Source: JAWVZU01 sp033722075 (GTDB lineage Bacteria; Pseudomonadota; Gammaproteobacteria; Xanthomonadales; SZUA-38). Taken from it: a stretch of DNA of 5,025 bases. The notes beneath the pieces were generated by a model. It saw only the letters and a program-made list of their open reading frames with translations. It did not search any database and was not told the DNA's origin. The position numbers and the translations under genes are program-made. Location: positions 1 through 5,025 of the forward strand of contig JAWVZU010000270.1 in the NCBI GenBank assembly GCA_033722075.1, given 5' to 3'. This document shows, piece after piece, positions 1 to 5,025 of this stretch. Position 1 is the stretch's first letter, and every line of letters begins with the position of its first letter.

Positions 1-210
1 CCGCCGGAACTCGCGGCGGATATCGCCGAGAGCGGCATCGTGCTGACCGGGGGTGGTGCGCTGCTGCGCGACATCGACCGCCTCATCGCCGCCGAGACCG
101 GACTGCCGGTGATGGTCGCCGAGGATCCGCTCACCTGCGTGGCGCGGGGCGGCGGCCGGGCCCTGGAGCTGATGGACCAGCATGGGGACGATTTCTTCTC
201 CTTCGACTGA
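1..210 (+). CDS. mreB: Rod shape-determining protein MreB, C-terminal end (partial)
   Basis: The frame is open from the first base to a TGA at 208-210 and gives the last 69 residues of MreB, the bacterial actin homologue. MreB polymerises with ATP on the inner face of the membrane and guides lateral wall synthesis. The visible part carries TGGGALL (fragment residues 16-22), a glycine-rich nucleotide-binding loop of the actin fold, and EDPLTCVARGGG (41-52), both hallmarks of MreB. The protein ends in the short tail HGDDFFSFD. MreB is usually near 347 residues, so about four fifths lie upstream of the window. It heads the mre-mrd cluster, but the 234-base gap after it contrasts with the overlapping genes downstream. 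No damage is visible in this part. The identification is secure from sequence similarity to known MreB tails. Confidence 0.97.
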   Translation, partial: PPELAADIAESGIVLTGGGALLRDIDRLIAAETGLPVMVAEDPLTCVARGGGRALELMDQHGDDFFSFD

Positions 211-286
211 ACCTTTGAGTTTTTTCGCTTCCGAATCCTGTGTAGCCGGAGCGCGTTCAAGGTTTTTCTGAACCGGCAGCGCTTTC

Positions 287-306
287 CCGGCACATGGAGG
301 TGCCGG
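287..306 (+). other. 7-bp GC-rich inverted repeat
   Basis: CCGGCAC (287-293) and GTGCCGG (300-306) are perfect reverse complements around the 6-base loop ATGGAG. GGAGG at 296-300, a Shine-Dalgarno-like run, lies in the loop and the first base of the 3' arm. No T-run follows, so this is not an intrinsic terminator. The 5' arm can instead pair with 245-249 in a longer stem (245-254 with 279-291), so the two structures exclude each other. It directly abuts the next palindrome. Confidence 0.5.
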
Positions 307-328
307 CATTGTCAACTGGTTGAAAATG
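307..328. promoter_or_regulatory. 22-bp imperfect palindrome, possible operator
   Basis: The arms CATTGTCAAC (307-316) and GTTGAAAATG (319-328) match as an inverted repeat at 9 of 10 positions, around a 2-base centre (317-318). The only mismatch pairs G311 with A324. The length, symmetry and short centre are typical of a DNA site for a dimeric repressor or activator. As RNA it could also form a stem with a CTGG loop. No regulator is recognised, so the operator role is an inference. Confidence 0.35.
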
Positions 329-330
329 AA

Positions 331-360
331 GGGAATCGGATTTCGCAAAATTCGATTCCC
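331..360. other. Strong 13-bp inverted repeat with 4-base loop
   Basis: GGGAATCG (331-338) pairs perfectly with CGATTCCC (353-360). Inside it GATTT (339-343) pairs with AAATT (348-352) through four Watson-Crick pairs and one G-U pair, leaving the tetraloop CGCA. The + strand sequence after it (ATGTTCGCG) has no T-tract, so it is not a standard terminator in the direction of mreC. On the opposite strand only a weak T-rich stretch (TTCATTTTC) follows. It could be a 3' stabiliser of mreB mRNA, part of a structured leader, or a protein site. Confidence 0.55.
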
Positions 361-369
361 ATGTTCGCG

Positions 370-387
370 TTGGCCACGGATGGCCAA
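370..387 (+). promoter_or_regulatory. Possible anti-terminator stem ahead of mreC
   Basis: TTGGCCA (370-376) and TGGCCAA (381-387) are perfect reverse complements around the loop CGGA. The 3' arm is shared with the 5' arm of the terminator-like hairpin at 382-421, so the two cannot form together. That overlap is the logic of a transcription attenuator, but it rests on base pairing only. Confidence 0.35.
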
Positions 388-429
388 TCGTGAACGACCA
401 CTGAGTCGTTTACAATTGGCCTAGTTTTT
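382..429 (+). terminator. Terminator-like hairpin plus T-tract just before mreC
   Basis: GGCCAAT (382-388) pairs with ATTGGCC (415-421), and GTGAACGAC (390-398) with GTCGTTTAC (405-413). The only mismatch is C389 against A414, and there is one G-U pair. The loop is CACTGA. Three bases later comes a run of five T (425-429). Stem, loop and T-tract fit a rho-independent terminator on the + strand. The 3-base spacer TAG and the short T-run make it weaker than ideal. It ends 15 bases before the mreC start, leaving no room for an ordinary promoter after it. It may therefore be a partial terminator or attenuator that lowers read-through from mreB into the downstream genes. Confidence 0.55.
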
Positions 430-450
430 GGCCAACGGACGGAATTGGCC
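430..450 (+). promoter_or_regulatory. mreC ribosome-binding region, possibly sequestered
   Basis: A modest Shine-Dalgarno-like stretch, GGACGGA (437-443), precedes the TTG start at 445; its GGA (437-439) leaves a 5-base spacing. GGCCAA (430-435) is the reverse complement of TTGGCC (445-450), which contains the start codon. The ribosome site would then lie in the loop and the start codon in the stem. GGCCAA can alternatively pair with TTGGCC at 416-421. The start choice is supported; the occlusion is inferred. Confidence 0.4.
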
Positions 451-1344
451 CAATCCACCTACCAACGTGACCTTGCCCTCGCCGATCGCGGCGCGAGCAC
501 GGCTGCCCATCTGGCGGCCTATTGCGTCGTGGCCGTGCTGCTGATGGTTTCCGATCACCAGAGCGGCTACCTGGACCGGGTTCGGGCGATGCTGAGTTCG
601 CTGGTCTATCCCGTCTACCAGGTCATCGACTGGCCGGTGCACGCCACGAGCAGCGTCGCCGAAGCCCTGAGCGAGCGGGGCGAACTGCTTTCCGAGAACG
701 AGGATCTCCGCCGGCGCTGGCTGCTGGCCCAGGCGCAGCTCAACCGGTTGGCGGCGCTGCGGGCCGAGAACCAGCGCCTGCGGGCGTTGCTCGATTCGTC
801 CTCCGAACTCGGTGAACGGGTGATCGTCGGCGAATTGATCGAAATCGACCTGGACCCGTTCATTCACCGGGTCGCGCTGAACCGGGGTGAACGGGACGGG
901 ATCTTCATCGGTCAGCCGGTCGCCGACGCGGGCGGAATCCTCGGCCAGGTGGAGCGCGTTTCGCAGCTGACCGCCTTTGTCCGTCTGATCACCGATCCCA
1001 GCCATGCGATTCCGGTGACGGTCAACCGCACGGGGCTCAGGACCATCGCCTACGGCACCGGCCATCCCGACCAATTGCTCCTCCAGGACGTGCCGCCCAG
1101 CGCCGATATCCGGGCCGGGGACCTGCTGGTCACCTCCGGGCTGGGCGGGCGCTTTCCGGCGGGCTTCCCGGTGGGGGAGGTGGACGAGGTGCATCGCGAT
1201 CCGGGGAGTGCTTTCCTGCGGGTGCTCGCCCATCCGACCGCCGCCATCGATCGCAGCCGGGAGGTCCTGCTGGTCTGGCCGGATCAGCTGCCGTCCGAGC
1301 TGAACTCGGAGTCGACCGCCCTCAACGAGAGCGAAGTCCCCTGA
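445..1344 (+). CDS. mreC: Rod shape-determining protein MreC
   Basis: MreC is a bitopic inner-membrane protein of the elongasome. It binds and activates PBP2 in the periplasm and is needed with MreD for rod shape. This 299-residue protein has a short cytoplasmic N-terminus, a membrane anchor at about residues 21-37 (hydrophobic run CVVAVLLMV), then a charged, leucine-rich coiled coil at about 75-116 that mediates dimerisation. The beta-rich MreC domain spans about 125-278, with family motifs HAIPV (187-191) and TSGLGGRFPAGFPVGEV (230-246). The tail after 280 is short and acidic. The TTG start is the first ATG/GTG/TTG codon after an in-frame stop at 391-393, and no later start keeps the anchor with a normal N-terminus. 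A terminator-like hairpin lies just upstream. The stop TGA overlaps the mreD ATG by one base. Confidence 0.95.
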   Translation: MAQSTYQRDLALADRGASTAAHLAAYCVVAVLLMVSDHQSGYLDRVRAMLSSLVYPVYQVIDWPVHATSSVAEALSERGELLSENEDLRRRWLLAQAQLNRLAALRAENQRLRALLDSSSELGERVIVGELIEIDLDPFIHRVALNRGERDGIFIGQPVADAGGILGQVERVSQLTAFVRLITDPSHAIPVTVNRTGLRTIAYGTGHPDQLLLQDVPPSADIRAGDLLVTSGLGGRFPAGFPVGEVDEVHRDPGSAFLRVLAHPTAAIDRSREVLLVWPDQLPSELNSESTALNESEVP

Positions 1345-1826
1345 TGGCGGCCAAGCGTCAACCGGGCCTGATCTTCCTGTCCTTTGTGGCGGCCGCGATC
1401 CTCACCATCCTGCCGCTGCCCGACGCGATGGTCTGGGTCCGCCCCTACTGGATGGCCCTGATCCTCATCTACTGGCGCCTCGAGGCGCCGGGCCAGGTGG
1501 GATTGGGCACCGCCTTCGTGGCCGGGCTGTTCCTGGACCTGGTCCTCGGCACGCTGCTTGGTCACCACGCCCTGAGCCTGATCATCATTGCCTATATCGT
1601 CGGCCGCTTCCGGCTGCGGATCCGCTTTTTTCCACTCTGGCAGCAGGCTTTCGCAGTCCTTGCGGTCCTCCTCAATGACCGGCTGATCCATGTCTGGATC
1701 CTTGCGCTTTCCGGCCAGGGCCTGCCCGACTGGCGCATACTCTGGCCGCCTTTCGTCGCCATGCTGCTCTGGCCGTGGGTGTTCCTCATTCTCGACGAGA
1801 GCCGTCGGCGCCTGCGACGAAGATGA
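1344..1826 (+). CDS. mreD: Rod shape-determining protein MreD
   Basis: MreD is a small polytopic inner-membrane protein of the elongasome that works with MreC. The 160-residue product matches the family length and is hydrophobic almost throughout, with about five to six membrane segments. Family signatures are RPYWMALILIYW (residues 33-44) and the glycine-rich stretch from G61 to about L80, containing GLFLDLVLGTLLGHHAL. The C-terminus is strongly basic (RRRLRRR), fitting a cytoplasmic end. The ATG overlaps the mreC stop (TGATG) and no strong Shine-Dalgarno is visible, so translation is probably coupled to mreC. The TGA in turn overlaps the mrdA start (ATGA). Confidence 0.93.
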   Translation: MAAKRQPGLIFLSFVAAAILTILPLPDAMVWVRPYWMALILIYWRLEAPGQVGLGTAFVAGLFLDLVLGTLLGHHALSLIIIAYIVGRFRLRIRFFPLWQQAFAVLAVLLNDRLIHVWILALSGQGLPDWRILWPPFVAMLLWPWVFLILDESRRRLRRR

Positions 1827-3682
1827 AACGGCCGGCCTACAAACCGCTGAAGGACACGCTGCGCGAGGCGCACCTCTTCCGGGTCAGGGCCTGGATCGGC
1901 TTCGCCCTGATCGTGCTGGTATTCCTGATCCTCGCGACCCGGTTTTTCTACCTGCAGATCGTCAAGCACGACGACTTCATCACCCAGTCCGAGGCCAATC
2001 GGGTGAAGATTCGCGCCGTGCCGCCCAATCGCGGTCTGATCTTCGATCGAAACGGCGTCCTGCTGGCCGACAACCGCCCCGCCTATCGCCTCGAACTGGT
2101 CCCCGAGCAGGTCGAGGACCTCGAGCAGACCCTGGAACGACTGGGCCGCCTGATCACCCTGGCGGAGGACGACCTGGAGCGCTTCGAGCAGCTCCGCCGG
2201 GCCCGGCCGTCTTTCCAGGGCATCCCCCTGCGCCTGCGGCTCACCGAGACCGAGGCGGCGGCCTTCGCGGTGAACCGGCACCGCTTCAACGGGGTGGACA
2301 TCGTCGCCTACCAGAACCGGGTCTATCCCTTCGGGCCCAGCCTGGCGCATCTCGTGGGCTACGTCGGACGGCTGGGTCCGGACGATCTGAAAAAGGTCGA
2401 CGCGTCGGACTATGCGGCCACTTCGCACCTGGGCAAGACGGGAATCGAGCGGTTCTACGAGGACCGGCTGCACGGCACGGTCGGCTACGAGCAGGTCGAG
2501 ACCAATGCCCAGGGGCGGGTGCTGGGTGTCCTCGAGAGCAACCCATCGGTGAGCGGCCACGACCTCTTTCTGACCATCGACGTGCGCCTGCAGCTCGCAG
2601 CGGAAGCGGCACTCGGGGAAAGGCCGGGCGCGGTGGTTGCGGTGGAGCCGGCATCCGGGGAAATCCTCGCCATGGCGAGCAACCCAAGCTTCGACCCCAA
2701 CTTGTTCGTGAACGGAATCAGTGCCCAGGCCTATCGCGAGCTGCTCAATTCCCGGTACCGGCCGCTGTTCAACCGCGCCCTGCAGGGCGGCTATGAGCCG
2801 GGTTCGACCATCAAGCCGTACATGGCGCTGGCCGGTCTGGAGCTGGGCGTGATCACGCCGGAGGACACGGTTTTCTCCCGCGGATTCTTCCGACTGGCGG
2901 GCCAGGAGCGTCGTTACCGGGACTGGAAGAAGGGTGGCCATGGTCGGGTGAACGTGGTCCAGGCCATCGAGCAGTCGGTCAACGTGTACTTCTATGAGTT
3001 GGCCGTGGACCTGGGCATCGAGCGGATCCACGATTACCTCGCCCAGTTCGGGTTCGGTCAGCCGACCGGGCTGGACCTGCTGGGCGAATCCTCGGGGGTG
3101 CTCCCATCCCGCGAATGGAAGCGGCGGGTGCACGCGCAACCCTGGTATCCGGGCGAAACGGTCATTGCAGGCATCGGCCAAGGCTTCATGGTGACCACGC
3201 CGCTGCAGTTGGCGCACGGCATTTCGGCGTTGGCCATGCGCGGGGAAACGCGGCACCTGCACCTGCTGCATGCCGTCCGTGACCCGCTGGTCGGCGATAT
3301 CGTGAACGAGGCGCCGCCGCCGGTCCGGGAGATCCCGGTTGCCGACTGGCAGAACTGGGAGGTCGTCATCGACGGGATGGAAGCGGTGCTGCATGGCTCA
3401 CGCGGTACCGCGCGGGCAGTAATGGCGGACGATCCGGGGTATCGGATGGCCGGTAAAACCGGGACCGCGCAGGTCTACGGTCGCAGCCAGGACGAGGAAG
3501 ACGAGCGCGAGCAGGACGAACTGCCCGAACACCTGCGCAATCATGCCTTGTTCGTCGGGTTTGCTCCCACGGAGGCGCCACGAATCGCGGTTGCGGTCGT
3601 CGTCGAGCACGGCGGAGGCGGAGCAAGCGTGGCTGCTCCCCTTGCCCGCGAGGTCGTTCAGGCCTACCTGGAGCTGCCATGA
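1823..3682 (+). CDS. mrdA: Penicillin-binding protein 2, peptidoglycan D,D-transpeptidase MrdA
   Basis: PBP2 is the class B transpeptidase of the elongasome; it cross-links glycan strands made by RodA and is the target of mecillinam. The 619-residue protein (family usually near 630) has a cytoplasmic N-terminus, one membrane anchor at about 23-44, and the class B motif RGLIFDRNG (70-78) opening the pedestal dimerisation domain. The transpeptidase domain follows, with the catalytic SxxK motif STIK (S328, K331), the SxN motif SVN (385-387) and KTGTAQ (545-550). YRDWKKGGHG (365-374) is typical of PBP2. After KTGTAQ there is a highly acidic loop at about 556-571. The ATG at 1823 is preferred over an in-frame ATG at 1775, because it forms an ATGA overlap with the mreD stop and yields the usual PBP2 N-terminus. 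The stop overlaps the rodA start. Confidence 0.96.
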   Translation: MKRPAYKPLKDTLREAHLFRVRAWIGFALIVLVFLILATRFFYLQIVKHDDFITQSEANRVKIRAVPPNRGLIFDRNGVLLADNRPAYRLELVPEQVEDLEQTLERLGRLITLAEDDLERFEQLRRARPSFQGIPLRLRLTETEAAAFAVNRHRFNGVDIVAYQNRVYPFGPSLAHLVGYVGRLGPDDLKKVDASDYAATSHLGKTGIERFYEDRLHGTVGYEQVETNAQGRVLGVLESNPSVSGHDLFLTIDVRLQLAAEAALGERPGAVVAVEPASGEILAMASNPSFDPNLFVNGISAQAYRELLNSRYRPLFNRALQGGYEPGSTIKPYMALAGLELGVITPEDTVFSRGFFRLAGQERRYRDWKKGGHGRVNVVQAIEQSVNVYFYELAVDLGIERIHDYLAQFGFGQPTGLDLLGESSGVLPSREWKRRVHAQPWYPGETVIAGIGQGFMVTTPLQLAHGISALAMRGETRHLHLLHAVRDPLVGDIVNEAPPPVREIPVADWQNWEVVIDGMEAVLHGSRGTARAVMADDPGYRMAGKTGTAQVYGRSQDEEDEREQDELPEHLRNHALFVGFAPTEAPRIAVAVVVEHGGGGASVAAPLAREVVQAYLELP

Positions 3683-4785
3683 CGCCTGCCCTGCGTATCC
3701 CCGGCTTCCTGCTGCGCCGCCCGTCCGCTGACGGGAGCCTGGTCGGGGCCCTGCTGATCCTCGTCGGGCTCGGGTTGGTGGTTCTGTACAGCGCCACCGA
3801 AGCCGACAGCGGTTCGGTCGTTCGGCAGGGCATTCGGTTTGGAGTGGGCGCCGTGGTGCTCGTGGTGTTCTCGCAGGTCCCGCCACAGATGCTCCGCAAC
3901 TGGACTCCGGCAGCCTATCTGGTCAGCGTAGTGATGCTGATGGTGGTCGCCATTCTCGGCGAGGGCCGGGGTGCGCAGCGCTGGCTGGACCTGGGCTTCG
4001 TCCGATTCCAGCCATCCGAGCTGATGAAGCTTTCCCTGCCCATGATGCTCGCCTGGTACCTGCATCGGCGCCAGCTGCCGCCGCGCTGGATCGAACTGGG
4101 CGTCTGCCTGTTTCTCATCGCCATCCCCGCCGGTCTGATCGTGCGTCAGCCGGACCTCGGAACCGCGCTGCTGGTGGGGGTGAGCGGCGTTTTCGTGCTG
4201 TTTCTGGCCGGCCTGAGCTGGCGCATCATCGGGCTGCTGGCGGCGCTGGGCGCGGCGGCCAGCCCGGTGCTATGGCACTTCATGCACGACTACCAGCGCG
4301 CCCGGGTATTGACCCTGCTGAACCCGGAGGGTGATCCGCTGGGGCGGGGTTGGAACATCATCCAGTCCAAGGTCGCAGTCGGTTCCGGCGGGCTCTACGG
4401 CAAGGGCTGGCAGAACGGGACCCAGGCTCACCTCGATTTTCTGCCGGAAAGCTCGACGGATTTCATACTCGCCGTGCTGGCGGAGGAATTCGGGCTGGTC
4501 GGTGTGTTGATCCTCTTCGGAATCTACCTGTTCATCATCTTCCGATGCTTGACCATTGCCACGCTGGCCAAGGACACTTACGGTCGGCTGCTTGCCGGCG
4601 CTCTGACCATGACGTTTTTCGTCTACGTCGCGGTCAACGCCGGCATGATCAGCGGCCTGCTGCCGGTGGTCGGTGTTCCGCTCCCCCTGGTGAGCTACGG
4701 CGGGACGTCCATCGTCAGCTTGATGGCAGGATTCGGCATCATAATGTCCATTTACGGACATCGCCGGTTCCTCAAGTCCAGATGA
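3679..4785 (+). CDS. rodA: Peptidoglycan glycosyltransferase RodA (SEDS family)
   Basis: RodA polymerises lipid II into glycan strands in the inner membrane as the partner of PBP2. The 368-residue length equals the family norm (near 370), and about ten membrane segments are visible. Signatures are RWLDLGFVRFQPSELMK (101-117), QPDLGTA (157-163), HLDFLPESSTDF (251-262) and GLLPVVGVPLPLVSYGG (326-342). D261 in the PESSTDF loop matches the aspartate known to be essential for SEDS polymerase activity. This family includes FtsW; the RodA assignment follows from the length, the HLDFLPE loop and the position directly after PBP2. The ATG overlaps the mrdA stop (ATGA), implying coupled translation and roughly matched synthesis of the two partners. 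All expected motifs are intact. Confidence 0.95.
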   Translation: MTPALRIPGFLLRRPSADGSLVGALLILVGLGLVVLYSATEADSGSVVRQGIRFGVGAVVLVVFSQVPPQMLRNWTPAAYLVSVVMLMVVAILGEGRGAQRWLDLGFVRFQPSELMKLSLPMMLAWYLHRRQLPPRWIELGVCLFLIAIPAGLIVRQPDLGTALLVGVSGVFVLFLAGLSWRIIGLLAALGAAASPVLWHFMHDYQRARVLTLLNPEGDPLGRGWNIIQSKVAVGSGGLYGKGWQNGTQAHLDFLPESSTDFILAVLAEEFGLVGVLILFGIYLFIIFRCLTIATLAKDTYGRLLAGALTMTFFVYVAVNAGMISGLLPVVGVPLPLVSYGGTSIVSLMAGFGIIMSIYGHRRFLKSR

Positions 4786-4820
4786 ACATGACCAAAAGAA
4801 GGATGGCGATCGATCGATGA
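4782..4820 (+). other. 12-codon mini-ORF bridging rodA and the mltB-like gene
   Basis: An ATG at 4782 overlaps the rodA stop (ATGA, 4782-4785). It opens a 12-codon frame (peptide MNMTKRRMAIDR) that ends at TGA 4818-4820, which in turn overlaps the next gene's ATG at 4817. Every junction from mreC onward is therefore a start/stop overlap. AGAAGGA at 4797-4803 resembles a Shine-Dalgarno but lies 13 bases from the mltB ATG, longer than usual. Ribosomes could move from rodA through the mini-ORF to the next gene. The peptide is too short for a recognisable function, and coincidence is possible. Confidence 0.3.
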
Positions 4821-5025
4821 AGTGCTTGCTGCTGCCCCTTATTGCATTGGCCGGTGCGGCCGTTGCCGAGACCGGATCGCTGGACACGGTGCATCCCGGC
4901 ATCGATGCATTCATCGAGGAAATGGTCTCCAGCCATGACCTGAAGCGGGAGGACCTGGTGGGGATCCTGTCCACGGCCGAGAAAAAGGACAGCATCATCG
5001 CGGCGATGACCCGCCCGGCGGAAGC
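4817..5025 (+). CDS. mltB: Lytic murein transglycosylase B-type protein (5' part)
   Basis: The first 69 residues are present and the gene runs off the window. The N-terminus is a Sec signal peptide: K2, a hydrophobic core at 4-14, and a probable AVA cleavage site at 15-17. The mature start has the helical pattern of MltB: a region FIEEMVSSHDLKREDL, then the LSTAEKKDSIIAAM and RPAE signature typical just before the catalytic domain. MltB cleaves the MurNAc-GlcNAc bond with formation of 1,6-anhydro-MurNAc; the catalytic glutamate would lie beyond the window. E. coli MltB is a lipoprotein, but here no lipobox cysteine is seen: C3 is too close to the start. The protein is thus probably soluble in the periplasm. 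Its position after rodA is common in this group of bacteria and suggests wall cleavage tied to elongation. Its symbol is less certain than its family. Confidence 0.85.
   Translation, partial: MKCLLLPLIALAGAAVAETGSLDTVHPGIDAFIEEMVSSHDLKREDLVGILSTAEKKDSIIAAMTRPAE

Larger units (their letters stand above)
211..444 (+). promoter_or_regulatory. mreB-mreC intergenic region with serial inverted repeats (candidate structured leader/attenuator)
   Basis: This is the only sizeable gap in an otherwise overlapping gene cluster. By hand count it is about 51% GC, lower than the flanking genes. No convincing gene is seen; the best small frame, 326-424, has GC at the third position in only about 12 of 31 sense codons after the start, unlike its neighbours. 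From 245 on, the sequence is covered by successive inverted repeats: 245-254 with 279-291 (3-base bulge), 287-293 with 300-306, 307-316 with 319-328, 331-343 with 348-360, 370-376 with 381-387, and 382-398 with 405-421. The last is followed by a T-tract. No clear sigma-70 promoter was found: TTGTCA (309-314) and TTGAAA (320-325) lack a good -10 partner, and TACAAT (411-416) lacks a -35. The dense pairing is seen in the sequence; its regulatory role is inferred. Confidence 0.6.

Noticed and set aside
220..225. A run of six T shortly after the mreB stop, suggesting a terminator
   Set aside because: No stable inverted repeat precedes the run.
411..416. TACAAT as a -10 promoter element for mreC
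   Set aside because: No acceptable -35 hexamer is found 16-18 bases upstream, and the hexamer is better explained as part of the 3' arm of the 382-421 hairpin.
421..1233. A 270-codon - strand frame opposite mreC
   Set aside because: mreC on the + strand has an anchor, a coiled coil and conserved motifs; the antisense product resembles no family.
1775..1822. Upstream ATG as the mrdA start, adding 16 residues
   Set aside because: It lies inside mreD, adds a stretch not typical of PBP2, and the ATG at 1823 forms the same ATGA overlap seen at the mrdA-rodA junction.
1690..2796. A 368-codon + strand frame overlapping mreD and mrdA
   Set aside because: It is an out-of-frame shadow with a G/R/P/A-rich product; mrdA motifs are intact in the other frame.
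1592..3394. A 600-codon open frame on the - strand antisense to mreD and mrdA
   Set aside because: It lies opposite two genes with clear family motifs. Its product is rich in R, Q, H, D and P, as expected for the complement of GC-rich coding DNA, with no recognisable domain.
4806..4818. Repeated GATC/CGATCG bases before the mltB-like start, as a protein site or methylation cluster
   Set aside because: It is only a few overlapping copies in a short stretch that is also the end of the mini-ORF; chance occurrence is likely.

Overview
This window is a stretch of the cell-elongation (rod-shape) locus of a high-GC Gammaproteobacterium. All genes are on the + strand, in the order mreB (3' end) - mreC - mreD - mrdA (PBP2) - rodA - mltB-like (5' end). 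The gene order, the close resemblance of the MreB tail to Gammaproteobacterial MreB, and a lytic transglycosylase B-type gene straight after rodA support that placement. Genus cannot be read from the sequence. Nothing points to mobile or phage DNA.

Layout. Bases 1-210 encode the last 69 residues of MreB. Bases 211-444 are a 234-base gap, the only sizeable non-coding stretch, at about 51% GC by hand count and visibly more AT-rich than the genes. mreC starts at a TTG codon at 445. From there to 4785 there is almost no spare DNA: mreC/mreD, mreD/mrdA and mrdA/rodA each overlap at start and stop (TGATG or ATGA). Between rodA and the mltB-like gene a 12-codon mini-ORF overlaps the rodA stop at one end and the next start at the other, so the coupling may run unbroken into the hydrolase gene. 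The last gene is cut by the window end.

How the genes work together. MreB filaments on the inner face of the membrane position the elongasome. MreC and MreD link the filament to the synthases. RodA (SEDS glycosyltransferase) and PBP2 (class B transpeptidase) make and cross-link lateral-wall peptidoglycan. The last gene encodes an exported lytic transglycosylase-type protein that would cut glycan strands.

The unusual part is the mreB-mreC gap. Bases 245-450 hold a nearly continuous series of inverted repeats. The last of them (382-421, 17-bp arms with one mismatch and one G-U pair) is followed by a T-tract at 425-429 and looks like an intrinsic terminator 15 bases before the mreC start. Five copies of a TTGGCC/GGCCAA core between 370 and 450 allow mutually exclusive pairings. 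These include a terminator, two alternatives to it, and one that places the mreC start codon in a stem. This resembles an attenuator or structured leader separating abundant MreB from the downstream membrane and synthase genes. I know of no described family matching it, and the regulatory reading is inference from base pairing alone.
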